Position numbers and translations under genes: made by a program | Assembly: GCA_011319805.1 (NCBI GenBank) | Contig: SJRY01000171.1 | Span: forward strand, 1-64,000 | Origin: Macrocybe gigantea | Lineage: Eukaryota; Basidiomycota; Agaricomycetes; Agaricales; Callistosporiaceae | DNA: 64,000 nucleotides | Direction of reading: 5' to 3' | Shown: positions 1 to 12,000 of the stretch, one piece after another | How positions within the stretch are numbered: the first letter of the stretch is position 1 | How the letters are laid out: the number at the start of each line of letters is the position of its first letter | The notes under the pieces: generated by a model | What the model saw: only the letters and a program-made list of their open reading frames with translations | Told to the model about the DNA's origin: nothing | Databases searched by the model: none

Positions 1-162
1 CTGTCCATCTAGCACGTCGCTGATAACAAAGTGGCCTACAGCACCTTGCGGGCGGGATCGAGTTCGTCACAGAGATACCGACCTCCCCTAGCGGAAAACT
101 GCTCAGGAGAGTTTTGCGGGAGAGGGCTAAAAGCTCTTAGAGCGCCAAAGAGCAAGCTGTAG
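1..162 (+). CDS. C-terminal exon of an acyl-CoA ligase (partial)
   Basis: This is the last exon of an AMP-dependent synthetase/ligase (4-coumarate-CoA ligase-like) that begins outside the window. It opens after a ctag acceptor with HVADNKV and reaches the family's C-terminal [12 protein letters not shown] segment, whose lysine is the conserved adenylation/thioesterification residue. The same segment closes the two full ligases at 49-55 kb. Two run-length problems are visible. Near position 40 one base is missing (AAG read as AG). At 129-132 the A run decides the end: read as is, the protein stops at 140 with RAKSS; with one A fewer it continues to 162 and ends PKSKL, a canonical peroxisomal PTS1 tripeptide. 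The family call is firm; the exact C-terminus is inferred. Confidence 0.75.
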
Positions 163-311
163 AATCGGACCTCGTTCGTGTGTGTGTGTGTGTAACAAAT
201 CTTCTACATTGGATCTGCCGAATTAACATATACGAGTGCAACGTCGCATAGGTCGGAACAATGAAATTCAGCCAAAAACACGGTGCTGCGACGCACACAT
301 TTTGCACGACT

Positions 312-1513
312 TTACAGTTTCAGCGTTTTCTCGAACCACTCCACCGTTTGCTCGAAGGCCTCTTCATGTGCCTCCTTGATGTCCGGAAGAGCGAGATTTG
401 GTCTCGCCGCAAAGCCGTGTGTAGTGCCCTATAATCCTTGAATTCATATTCGACGAATTTGTCCGTTCCTTTTCGCTCTGCAAAAACGGCCTCCACCTGG
501 CGGCGGAAGGAATCGCGGAAAAGAAATCCTCTTGTGGACGAACGAGGTGAGCTAGGCTTTTCGTGGCTAGTGAATGCGCGTCCTGACCCACCTTCCGCAC
601 AGACCCATGCAGTAGGCACCTTTCATTGGGAAGTGCGTCAAAGGATCTCGAGTAGGCAAGCATGAAAATCGCGGACCTTGATAGCCTTCACGTCGTTCAA
701 TGTCATTGGGCCTGGATGACAGATCACGACGCTGTGGACCAGGCCAGTCGACCCCAACTTGACGGCCATGGAGCCGCCATAACAATAACTGTCCAAGATA
801 AAATATTCAGAGTGCAGGCAATAATTGAATTGAAATGCGTCCGTATACCCAACAACGCCAAGCTGCTCGTATCTCTTTTTCCGACTCGAGGGCTTCTATG
901 AACTGCATTTACGACGATTTACGGTCAACAAAGAAAGCATGCAAAGAGATTGACAGCTACGTTCAGCCGTAGTCGTCCCCATTGTGCCGTACTTTGTTAA
1001 CCGGGGAAGCGCCACCGCCGGCCTGTTCTGAATGAACCGCGGCAACGCTTTAATCTGTCCCAGATAGAACTTCATCCAGCCTAATAGTCCTAATTTAACA
1101 CCCGCGTGATCTGGAACAATTAGAGCATCCAGAGGGATAAGCGGCCGGCTTATGCGGCGTTCAAAACGTGGTACGTGTGAGTGTGATTGAGTGAACGGGC
1201 GAGAACAAGAGAACACGAGCGCACCATTGAAGTAGTCGGGAACCCAGACATCGCATTGAAGCCTCTTGGCCAGGTTGTCCGCAATGATTTTCGAGTTCTT
1301 CAACGGCAGGCCGAATCCGTCCGTCAACAGCAGAATGGCTCTCTTGCGCGGTTGCTCTTGTTGGGAGCCTTCGGCCTCATTGCCCGCGGAAGATTGCTCG
1401 GCCGCAGCGCCAGCGTCTGGTGGTTGGACGAAATAGGCGCCTTGCAGGTCGCTGATCTTGCCCGCGGGCGATCCGGGCAAGAAATCGCCCGTCTTGCAGT
1501 CAGGACAGCTCAT
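312..1513 (-). CDS. Dienelactone hydrolase family protein
   Basis: Cytosolic alpha/beta hydrolase of the dienelactone hydrolase (AIM2-like) family, which opens lactone or ester rings using a Cys nucleophile. The start MSCPDCKTGDF at 1513 leads into the family segments TDGFGLPLKNSK, VPDYFNG, DHAGVKLG and, after joining exons, VVGYCYGGSMAVKLG with the nucleophilic Cys. Later parts give HPGP, AWVCAE, the Asp and the His region GTTHGFAARPN, then EWFEKTLKL and a stop. At least five short introns with good GT-AG ends join coherently. Two one-base frame breaks remain, at about 519-522 (AAAA where five A are needed) and about 430, both repaired by one extra run base. It sits between a CoA ligase and an MFS gene, so a role in degrading or tailoring an aromatic or lactone compound is plausible but inferred. 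Confidence 0.8.
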
Positions 1514-2308
1514 GATGCGCAGTGCTCGGTGCCCGGTTGATGAGGGCTAGGTTTGCGGAAGCTTTTGCTTGCCGCGTCCTGGACTCTGATAGGTTGATAT
1601 GTGGCGTTCGTGTGTACCCGCATCATGATGGTCATGGGTCAACACAACATGTCAGACCACAAGCCAACTGCATTATTTTCTCATCCCTATTATCGAGTTT
1701 ATGCAAGCATTAGTAAGTAACTTGTTAGGACACGAAATGTGACCCACAACAAGTGGAAGACGCAATGACAACCGCCATGCTGCAATAAGCGCTCTTGGGT
1801 TGGAGGAGACGAGTTGATGCGCCGAGCGAGAAGGCTGCTATCATTAGCGCTACGGCAATTATGCTTGGTGAGGAGCCAAAGAGCATCAGAGCATGATGTG
1901 ACAACCACACAGCGTAAGAGATCATCAGAGATAGAATCTGCTGCGTTGAACATATCATCAGGTCTTTCACAGCGTAGTCGGTTCCCTCACTTTAGGCGCA
2001 CGATCTCGAGGAAGCCTTGCTGGAATTCCTATCACCGGCAGTCACAAACCATACTCTGGATTAGCAAAGCTTCCGTCCTTACCTGTGCTTGCTCCGCCGG
2101 AAGCTTTCGATCATGCCGTTTCACAAACTTCGAAGCACTGATCCTGGGAACTGACGGTCCAATTTCAGAAAGTTCCTTGCGAAGCGCGGTATAAATACGG
2201 GAGGCGTTGCAAAAAAAAAAACGCGGACTGACTGACTCTTGCTGCTTCGACTCTGGACATCAAAAGAGGCATTCCGGACGCTTCAGGCTACCAATATCGC
2301 TCGGAAGC
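1514..2308. other. Intergenic, between dienelactone hydrolase and MFS genes
   Basis: No supportable gene. Around 1725-1970 on the minus strand a short hydrophobic stretch (AVALMIAAFSLGAS) resembles one helix of a fungal multi-pass membrane protein, but no neighbouring exons can be found. The 3' part is the promoter of the MFS gene. Confidence 0.5.
2190..2197 (+). promoter_or_regulatory. TATA-box candidate of the first MFS gene
   Basis: TATAAATA lies about 115 bp upstream of the ATG at 2309 and is followed by a poly-A run at about 2210. Position and sequence fit a fungal TATA element. Confidence 0.45.
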
Positions 2309-4316
2309 ATGTCGACCGCGCAAAGCACGCCGACGCCCACCGTCTCTGAACGACCTTCCGCAAACCGTGCTGAGGATCCAAAGAGTTCAAGTTCCGCTCC
2401 TCCCGATGGACACTCTCATACGAAAGACTTTGGGATTATTCCGATCCCTCGACGACTTCAGTATGACCCCGATCAGCCGTTCCAGTTCGGGCTGGTCTTG
2501 AACATTGCCTTTGGGATTGCGAGCACGTTTAGTAAGTGTTGGCCAGCGCAGCGAGAATCGCGAAATCTGACGCGGAGGACGTTCTAGCCGTTGCAAACCT
2601 GTATTACTGCCAACCGCTTTTAAGTACGTTCCTTTTTTCCGTTCCCTTTTGTCATCCCAGCATCATTTGAATACATTTGCCCTCGAACAGTTCAGTTCTC
2701 ACAGTCCTTTAACGTGACATATTCTGAAGTCTCGAGGTTAGCGCTTGCTCAAAGAATTTAATGACACACTCTGACCATTCTGTAGGATCCCTACGCTTAT
2801 ACAAGCAGGGTATGCACTTCAACATAAATTATCTATCGCAGTAACATACACTCCTGTACAGATATGCGACCGGCCTGCTGTTGATTGCCCACTTGGTGAT
2901 CTACTTCGACGACGGCAGCTCATTCTCACTCTCATCACACTCTCGACAACATTGACAATCGGCCTCGCAGTCACGAACAAGCTGGTGGCTTTTGAAGTCT
3001 TGTGTTTCCTTGTCGGAATGTGCACGGTCACGCCTCAGATCATGATTCCTCTGGCGGCGGATCTCGCACCCCCTGAGCGCCGTGCGTCAGCGATATCGGT
3101 TGTTTTGTCAGGGTTGTTGCTTGGAATCCTGGTAGCACGAGTGCTTGCTGGCGTCGTGGCGCAGTTCATAACCTGGCGCGTCGTTTATTACCTGGCGATC
3201 GGGACCCAAGCGTGCATACTTTTTGGCAGTTATCTGGTCATACCGGATTATCCCCCAAAAAACGCTCACCTGACGTACTTTGACATCCTTTGGACCATGG
3301 CCAAATTTGCCGTCACGGAGCCTCTGTTGATACAATGCTGTCTCATCAACCTTACGTCAAGCGCGTGTTTCTCCAACTACTGGGTCACATTGACTTTCCT
3401 GCTCGGCGGCCCACCGTATAATTACTCAACGTAACAACGTTCGCCTTTGATGCCAGAGACCCGCACTGACACGTTTTATTCTGTCTCTGTTTAGACTGGT
3501 GATAGGGTTGTTTGGTCTCATAGGGATATTCGGTGTCGTCTCCAGCCCATTCGTAGGACGATTTATCGATACCTTGGTTCCATGGTATTCCTGCCTGGTA
3601 GCTACTCTTGGCCTCCTTGCCTCGCAAGTCATCGAAACAGGCGGCGGCGGCATCAACATCTCTACCGTCGTCATCTCCACCATCGGTCTCGATATATTCC
3701 GTCAGATGCAGCAAGTTTCATTGTCAACATTGATATTCACGTGCGTGATCAACGCGAACAGCAAAAAAAAAGGGAATACTCACGAGTTGCATTCTGAACA
3801 GAATTGATGCCTCTGCCTTTGCGCGCTTGAATGCTGTGCTGATCATTTCCGTGCGTTTTCGCTTTAGGAACCCCTTCATTCTTTCTGTCAGGGTATAACT
3901 TGAGATCTGTACTGGTTTTCTAGATCTTTATCGGTCAAGTGCTCGGCACGGCTGCGGGAACAAGCGTTTTTGTGCACCACGGCTGGAGAGCAGATGCTGC
4001 GCTGATGTTGGGGTGGTATGGCTTCCAACTTGCTGCCCTCCTCGTCCGCGGACCTCATTGCTCTCGCCGCACTTGGTTCGGATACGAGGGAGGCTTTGAG
4101 GCGAGGAAAAAAGGCGTCGTAGAGAAAAAAGAGCCTGGAGCAGGAGTGGGTTCGACGCTTTCTGACATTGAAACTGGTCCCCGGTTGATCAGGTATCGTC
4201 TGGGAACGAAAAACAACATCACAAACAAGAAAAAGCAGATCCGGAGGAATCGTACGACGAAAAACGGAACTCCTCAAAGCCTGATGGCATTGCTTGAATG
4301 GTTCGGCATGATGTAG
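2309..4316 (+). CDS. MFS transporter (NepI/DHA1-like), copy 1
   Basis: Major facilitator superfamily permease of the plasma membrane, probably an exporter of small molecules. The start at 2309 opens a polar cytosolic tail and the family motif FGIIPIPRRLQYDP. Exons then give ANLYYCQPLL, the loop PLGDLLRRRQL (motif A region), PLAADLAPPERRASAISVVLSGLL, ARVLAG, WRVVYYLA, PDYPPKN and GGGGIN in the second half, ending with RRTWFGYEGG. About seven introns are seen, the first at 2532-2587. One base is missing in a C run at 2887-2890 just before PLGDLL; paralogue copy 3 reads straight through here. The substrate is unknown. The neighbours (CoA ligase, hydrolase, acyltransferase) suggest export of a metabolite made by this group. 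Confidence 0.85.
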
Positions 4317-4683
4317 ATATAGAGTTTTACTTCTCAGTGCTGACGAGCTTGCGCGCTCGGTGGCGGACTGAACGATGGCCTAGATACTGTACATTAGATT
4401 ATCTTGAAGGTTGGAAGACTCGGACGTGTTGGGTATCGCTTGGCATGCGCAAAACTGACGTTTAAAAGCGCCTGTACTATACTGTCATATTTTTGGCGGT
4501 CAATGCAATGAAGCGTCGGATGCTGTGCCAGACAATGGTTCTCACAGTCCAACAACCAATCCAATATCAACCCAGCAAGAGACCACCCAGGCTATGTTTG
4601 CTAAACGCATCTTGATCCTCAGTTGCAGTTCGAAATGTCGTTGAGCAAAGCGTCTAATAACTCATCATTAAGATATCTAGTGC
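4317..4683. other. Convergent 3' intergenic region
   Basis: A 367-bp gap between the MFS gene and the oppositely oriented acyltransferase gene. I see no gene or clear repeat; it should hold both 3' UTRs. Confidence 0.5.
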
Positions 4684-5953
4684 CTACAAAAACAATGCGA
4701 CTATGCTGAATGATAAACTTTGCTGCGACCCGACGTTTTCGGATACCATCGAGTCCAACCAAGCCGGTATACAATACACGAACCAAGAGTATGTCCATAT
4801 GTAGCCCGCAAGTTTGACGAGTCGGCCGGGTTGTTTTCTGGTATAGTATCTCCCAAGCACTGCGATGACGGCATCTTCAAATGTGATTGCTATGGCTTGA
4901 CAGCAAAAGAAAAAGAGAGGCCGACGATCGAACGATAGTGTGAATTTGAAAGGGTAGGAATTGGTGTGTATAATACCGGAGATGAAGAATGCGATGTATA
5001 GTTGAGTATACGAGGACCAGTTCGAGCCAGGTCGGAATTTGAGCATCTTCTGAGCGACGTACTTTCCGTGAGAGGAGACAACCTTCAACGAATGAAACTG
5101 CGTGAGCTCTTGACTCTGATCAAAATGTGAACGAGCGTACCCTTCGTAGTGTTTGATGCCAGACGCGACTGCAAAAAGGATATCAGCTCATCCACGACTA
5201 ACATGAAGGAATTCCTTCTTACCCCCAGAACTTCCTGATTGTATACGCATCGCCCCAGTTGCCAAAGAAATGCGGCCATTCCGGTGGCTCGCTCACATTC
5301 AACCCGACCATCACTATGCTCATCCAAGCGTACAACATGCTTAGCGTCGTGTAGGCACCCACAACGAACCCAAGCAGTCCAGCGCAGCGATTCAGGAGCA
5401 TCAAGTCGCCAAAATTAACACCTTTTCCCGACAGTGCTGGATTGCGCATGATGAGGAAATGCATGGAGAGGTCGTAGAACAAGAAATATATTGCGATCCA
5501 TTTCAGCTGTGAAAGGATGAAGGAGAGACGGGAAGTTGACTTTGAGGGATGGTGTGGAATGATGGGCGATGCTGGTTCATGATTCCAACCTACTCCTCGC
5601 GCACTGATGAGCAGCTTCAGGCCCCATTTAAGCCGTTCGTAGAAGGATGCCCTCGAGATAGATACGTGTTGCGTGACCAGCGAAAGTTCCCGTTGGACAT
5701 CCGTAAGCAGGATAAAATCCGAAGCTACGAACGTGTATGTGACGAATGAGCCTTTGAACGACGCATCGGTCGGAACGAAGAAGTAGAGATAAGCGTTGAG
5801 GAATAGGATGACGGGGAAGAACACCCAGCGATAGGGTGATGGCCTGACGACAAGGCTGCTGAGCAACAGCAGTTGGGATAGAGCAAAAAGGCCAGAGACG
5901 CATTCTCGAGGGCCATGGGTCCGTCGGCGAGGATTGGGTATCCAGAAGGTCAT
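4684..5953 (-). CDS. Wax-synthase-like membrane-bound O-acyltransferase
   Basis: Multi-pass ER-type membrane enzyme of the wax synthase/MBOAT_2 group, which transfers acyl or acetyl groups to alcohols; in basidiomycetes such enzymes often tailor terpenoids or lipids. Several hydrophobic helices precede the family signature PPEWPHFFGNWGDAYTIRKFWG, continued across an intron by RVWHQTLR, then SSHGKYVAQKMLKFRPGSN and FFISGIIH, which contains the conserved His thought to be catalytic. The start at 5953 is the first Met of the long first exon. One base is missing from a T run on the coding strand (AA at 5087-5088 on the plus strand), between the WHQ exon and SSHGKYV. It is convergent with the MFS gene at 2.3-4.3 kb. 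The substrate cannot be told. Confidence 0.78.
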
Positions 5954-6344
5954 GAGGCGAAAAAATTTGCCGGGCTTTATGTAAATTGGCGAAGCGCATT
6001 GTGCAATCTAACCCTGAAAAAAAGACCAAGCCGATAATGGACCTTTCTTAGCGGTTTTGTTCGCTTCCGAATGCAAGAAACCAGGTATCATGTCGAACTT
6101 TAGGTGTAAAATCGGGTCAATGAATATGGTGGATGGCGAATAATCTTGTCGGCATTGACGAATCGCTGGAACAGAGAGTAAAGCATTATGTCTGAAACCG
6201 AATTTACTAGAATTCGATGCTATGGTACCGGCGGTCTGCACCGTTGCTTGAATGAACACGAGTGATTGATAGACAGAGTTGGACTAGAGCTGAAGTACCA
6301 AACACAAGACCGTTTATTCTACAGCAGGACGCATCAACTCATGT
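5954..6344. other. Intergenic, upstream of acyltransferase
   Basis: About 390 bp between the acyltransferase start and the end of the decayed F-box-like gene. No gene or clear motif is seen. Confidence 0.45.
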
Positions 6345-8170
6345 TCACGCTGACAAGTGAATAGAGACTTGGATATTCCTCTCAGTGGCGATGTTGATGA
6401 TCTCCTCTTTCATATCCAGCACTTTCTCAACGATCGACTCGGATATGCTGAGCGACGAAGACACAGAGTTCCATCCCGTAACAGAAATCGCCTCGCAAAG
6501 TCTCGCAAAATCAACGGTGGGGGCGCGGTCGACGTAAATAATTGCTTCCCTCGTGGAAGGCCGTCGCCTCGCGATTGAAAGCGTTGAGACAAGATCGCCG
6601 TGATGATAAGTGATTCCAGCTCAGTCATTCCGGTATCGCCACATCCAACGCATATTCTTCGTCTGGCTTCGTTGGACTTCGACATGTCGCATGAAAAGTA
6701 GCTGGAGAGTTCCGCGTGACTGCATGAGGAAAGCTAGAAAGCTCGCGTTATCGATCCTTTGACATGTACCAATCGACATGTTCCAAAGAGAATTCGCGAA
6801 ACAGTCAGTTCGGGGCCGGTAATTATACCCTGTCAAGTTCTAGGTCTTGAAGGCTTGGGAAAATGTAGGGTTTCGTCGGGTCACCCTACATGTAGTATAT
6901 AAGCATGCGAAAGAGACACATTACGCAGATGCCTACTGCATGCCGTTCTCAGACCTCCATCTCATGATCCTGACGTGGAGATTTGGCCACTTCGAAGACA
7001 CTTTGGGCATCGGAGATGGTAAATCATGGACAACACATTCACGTTCCCAGAGATGCAACAATCTTCAACGTCACGTAAGCCATGAGCACATTGACCAGCT
7101 CTCGTATGAGTGAATGTGGCCCGGTCAGGTAGCTTCCTAATTTCTGGTGACATAGCCAAAATACGAGTAAAGGCTTTTGAATGGGCAATGAAGCTTTCGG
7201 GTCGTCTTTATACCGTCCTTGAAATGCCAAGGAGCGAGGCATCGGATGAGAGCACCACGTTCAGGCTTGCTTGAAGCGACCGATCGAATTGAAGCATTAA
7301 AGACCGGTCATGGTCATGCCTCGCCAAAGATCCTGAAATATACTTCGGTAACTGGTAGCCAGGTTTTGCACGACAATGCCAAAGACAGTATCGAAGACCT
7401 CCAGCCACGAGGTTTGTCAGTTGCGATGTGTGCAGCGATGCAAGTAATAATGCAATTTGGGAGGTGGTGTGGGAAGCAGTGAGTGCGCCAGCGAGGAATC
7501 ACTCTGACACAGTACACAGGAAGGAATTTCCTCTCTATGCATCCCGCGAGCGTCGATTCAGAACCGTGTCCATGGGTATCGTGCGAAGAGTGCAAGTATT
7601 CGAGGTGTAGAAATGAAGGTCCTGGTTTAGATCCTTCACGCCATGGCAGTGCACAATCATAGATCACTCGATAAGCCGAGATATTGTCGTCTTTCCAGGG
7701 ATATAGGCACAGTGTGCCAACTTTGGTCCTCGGAATCTGCAAGTTCCAGAACAACGGTACATAGCGGTCCTTCGTTGTTACGATTGCAAGCACCGGAATT
7801 AATTCGCTCAAGGGTGTTGGAGGTCTGGACAGATGCTTCTCGGCGGCTTAAAAGACGACGTCGGTATGATGCGTATCAGTCAACGCCTGACAACCCGAAT
7901 TCCTGTGGTTCAAAAAAGTTCCGAATTCCCTGCAATGGAGTCAGATAGTTTTTTTTATTGGAGCCAGGAAAGACTTGCCATATTTTGCAGCTCTTCACTC
8001 TCTTTGGAAACGATCATTATCCGCAGGCCCGAGAAACGCTGCGCAGCGGTATCGTCAAAGACGATAGAAACAATGAAAGCATTGTTGGAGGATGCGAGAC
8101 CAAGGCATTCTTGCCTGCTGAAGCTCATCCAGTATAGGGCTGAGGAACGTTCGGAATCGTGATTCTCATG
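6345..8170 (-). pseudogene. Decayed F-box-like/LRR-type protein, relative of the gene at 16.7-18.6 kb
   Basis: The minus strand holds fragments that align in order with the intact protein encoded at 16652-18611. Near 8,100 NNAFIVSIVFD matches DRAFIISVVLD. Near 7,900 GIRNFFEPQEFGL matches GVEDCFDAAQCGI. Near 7,420 HIATDKPRGWRSSILSLALS matches YVIDSKDKGWRTDLLSLAHI. Near 6,700 ASFLAFLMQSRGTLQLLF matches SDFLTFLMHVSPTLTDLF. The last 75 codons to 6345 (AIIYVDRAPTVDFARLCEAI) match VIAIDTAPGVSLENLAKAI. Unlike most genes here it has an in-frame TGA (about 7,890) and several frame changes within short distances in the repeat region, so it appears genuinely decayed. Family members are thought to be substrate adaptors for SCF ubiquitin ligases; no activity is expected from this copy. 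Confidence 0.6.
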
Positions 8171-9018
8171 AGATTATCAAGATATTGTGCGTGATAAAAA
8201 GCAATGCGTGAGGTTGAGAGGGTGCGATGAAGAGTTTCTTGCGCCTCAGTAACGACCGCTGAAGGCTGGGGAAGTGTTATACCTACGTATCAAGGCACCT
8301 CATGTCCTCGCAGATAACTGACCTAGACGGCTAAAAAGTACGGTTCACAGTCGGTTTGTTGCAGGGATACTTTCAGGAAACAAATGCCTGTTGCGATATC
8401 GAGTCATATTGCAGTCCATGAGAGAGGAAGAGAAGGAAGCTTTGTCAGCATAAGTTCTAATTTCGGCTGACTGAGCTCCTGTGTTGAAACGCTCATGCAC
8501 AAATTATTCCGGGCCATTTCCCGCAGTGGACAATCAAATCGACAGAAAACGATAGTACTCTGATATATGCCGATGGTCTACGTATTTCTCGCAAGGTAGG
8601 CCTCAGACATGCCCCCGTTGCAAGAGAACATCCCGAAAGCACACTGGAATATCTTTTTTATGCCGTCCTTGCTTCCATCAAAGAACGTAGTGGATATCGA
8701 TTGCAATGAAGCAGTGGAATGCCAGAGATAACAGACATTGGTTGGGCTTCCCATGGGCATTGGCCACAAGCACTTTAATTTATTCGGTAAAAGAGCGGCG
8801 GACGACCCCATCGTTTCCGTAGATTGGTTGGAAGTGCCTCAATATACCTTTCGATGGTCGTTTACACAACTAGACCTGGCGGATACTTCCTGACGATGCA
8901 CGGTCTGCTCGTCCGCGTCTTCAGGTCTCGGGAATGCGCCACGACACGAAAGACTTGCTGAGTGAAATACAATTAGAACAATAACTAATATCTACGATTA
9001 AAGATACTACATACCACA
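8171..9018. other. Intergenic region 3' of BMS1
   Basis: About 850 bp. A 78-codon minus-strand frame at 8578-8811 has no recognisable content and no coherent neighbours. I support no gene here. Confidence 0.45.
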
Positions 9019-12000
9019 TTAGTTCTTCCGCCGTTTCTTCCTAGAGCCGCCTTCCTCGATGTCTGCCTGCCTTTTACTCTTTTGACCGGCAATCCGCATG
9101 ATCTCTTTCTTTCGCACTTTCTCCTTCTCACTCTTCTTCGCTTCCTCCTTTTCTAGTTGCTTCCTTCTCTCCGCCTTCTTCCCGTCTTTCTTCTCCTTCC
9201 TCTTCTGAAGCTGTTCCTTTCGCAGCGCCCTCATCTGTTGCAAAAGTGCCACCGCCTTCTTTTCCTCCGGCTCCATGACGACAGCCCGTTTCTGCAGATA
9301 CGTCTGTGACTTCTGAGGGCGTATTTGCCTGGGCTTGGATGCGTAAGGCAAGCCTGCTTGAAGTTTCTTCGGGATGACAAGCGGGTTGAAACGTCGAGCA
9401 GGGCGTTCGATCTTCTTGTATGTCGAATTGACGTTCAAAGGGGTCTTTAAGCCTTCGTCTCTCCGGATCTGACCCGTCAAGCGCATGCCGAACCACGCAG
9501 ACTTGTCTGAAAGGAGAAGCGATGTGACAGGATTATAATATTTCCTCGGCTGGACGGAATACCATGCTCTTAGGAACACGATATCTGCAAGAGTTGTTAA
9601 GACAATGTAGAGGAAGTCAGTAAGGAAAGGCGTTACCGCTCATCAGGACTTTGTCCTCGAATGTCGCCCTGAAAGCTCCATCAGGTTTAGGCAGCGCCTT
9701 CTTAACCTGTCCTCGGATCCCAGACACCGTTTTGATGTTTGCACCCTCAAACTTGGCGACTCGAGGCGCTGGTGAACATATCCTTAATGAACGCTGTGTT
9801 CTTGAAGATCTTGAACGGAAAGCCGGTCAGTTTGATCTTCTTGACGATCTTGACACTGCGATCAATGTCCAACACCACGCCAGTCGCGCTCACGCGGAAG
9901 GCAACCGCGTCTCCGGAAAGCGAGTTGAAGGCGCAGAAGCCGGTGTTCGGAATCGCGGCTGGGCCGTAGAAAGTGGCGTAGCAGTGCATGTGTTCAGGTG
10001 TGTACTTGAGCATCCGCATTCGTATTGAGTGGTCGTCCAGGGAATAGATAGGAACGGTTTGGAACCTCCTCCAGCCGAGCGAGAAGATGATAGGGTCATT
10101 GTTTTTCAACGTCTTCGTATACCATCGATGACGCTTGATCCTAACTTGCACGTAGCCGAAGCGTTCCTCGGCAGGTAGAAGGCCGCCTACGACAATTGGA
10201 TAGGCCGGATCGAAGTGCTCGACGAGTTCGCATGGAGCGTCTGCGAGCTCGATGCGCACGTACTGTCCCGGACGGAAACCTTCGACTTCGGCGCGAGCTT
10301 GAGGATCGACGATATCCGCGAACTCTGCTCGGTTCAACGCGAGTTGCTGGGATATCTCCTCTTTCTTCTCTGTGTAGAAGTCTAGCTTGGCGCTCTCCGG
10401 GTCGTCGTATTGCTCGTCGAATTTTCGCTTTAGAGCTTCCTTCTTAGCAGCAAGAGCAGCTGCCCGGGCGGCTTCGGTGTCCTCAGGCGTAATTGGTTTA
10501 GGTGCGCCGTCATCGTCTTCGGCAGCATCGTCCTCTCCGAGCTCGTCGCCGTCGTCCCCCGAAAGGGGGGCTGCTTCGCCGTCGTCCGCGGGGCCTGCAT
10601 TTTCACCAGTGATAAACAGATGTCTAATGGATTCCAGCATATCTTCGTCCTCCCACTTCTTCAGCTCTTCCAGGTCCACAAGGTCGTCCTGCCCTTGTCC
10701 AACACCTCGTATTCCTGATCCTTTGGTTTGGCTTTAATTTTGAAGAAGTCATCGTCATCAAGGTCCATGCTCGCGGCATTCCTCTGGGAATCCCGTGGCC
10801 AAGGGCTCTCTCCTTGTCGCAAAACCTCCTCGGGTGAGAGGGTCGATGAATATATGAGCTTCGTCCAATCCTTCTTCTTGGGCTTCCTCGAAGCGGCTTG
10901 GGCACGTTCGGCCAAATTATGTTTCCACCTCGGGGCATCATTGTCATCATCTTGACCCTCGCCCTCCATGTCGCTAGCACCTTCGTCACTAGGAATATCA
11001 CGTTCGTCGTCTTCTTCACCCATCCGCACTCTTCGCCCACCACCGTCATCATCGTGGTCTCCAAGATCCGAGTCACTATCCGCATATTCCACCTCCGTCC
11101 GTTGCTTTGAGCTGCTAGCTGCCGCCGAGAAAGGTAGAGAGCGGATGGTGGTGCGTTGTGAGGACCTTCCTGTGTTGTCCAGTTGCGGTGCAGCAACGCC
11201 TTCGTCGTCGTCAGTTTCGTCACCACTGAGCTCGTCTTCGTCCTCTAGCTCTGAAAGTCCGCTTCTCCCTCACTTGCATCTCCGTCCGAATCGAGTCTTC
11301 TTCTAATTCGCTGTCGTTCCGTCAAGTTGACTAGCCATGCTATCAACGGTGAGGTGATTCGAAGACGTTCCAAACAACTTGATCTGACTCTTAGCTACGG
11401 CATCCTCGAGTGTGGATTGAACATCTTGGAGGTCGATCACCATCCGTTCTCCCTCTCCTTGGGGTACTATCATTGATAGATGGAGTCAGAAGTTGTATAA
11501 AAACAAATAAGGGCGTCAAACTCACCTTCGCCATTCCCTTTCGTAAAGCTACCAGGTACATTAACATACACAGCATCTTTATCGTACATCACACCGCCAA
11601 CGTCGCTCATGGGTGCATGAATCAACAACTTTTTCTTCTCGCTCAGTTTCCGTCGCTTCTCAGAGTCTGCATCTGGCATTGGGCACGGATCTCCCAGAAT
11701 CGTCACAGATTTCATGTCAAGATCGCCGACTCCGGGTATATGAATTTTTGTTCCTAAACGAAGATTCGTCCCACGCACGTATCCGTACACGGTCACTGTC
11801 CGGTCGCACTTGCCCTTGCTCGTGCGCACCAACTCCCTGGGGGTAAGGTCTTCGATTCGATCCACGAGGAGGTATGAATGAGTATTTCGGAAGACGAGAG
11901 GTCGGAATTTCATGACGGAAATGAAGCGGGAGAGATTGAGAATCTCAGTGTCTGGATAGCGACCATTGATGACGCCGGATAGGTAGAAGAGTTTAGCGCC

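Noticed and set aside
178..194. TG microsatellite as a telomeric or regulatory signal
   Set aside because: It is a short simple (TG)n run just after the ligase stop and does not match a telomere repeat.
1699..1970. Fragment of a multi-pass membrane protein
   Set aside because: One hydrophobic segment only, no splice-coherent partners and no motif.
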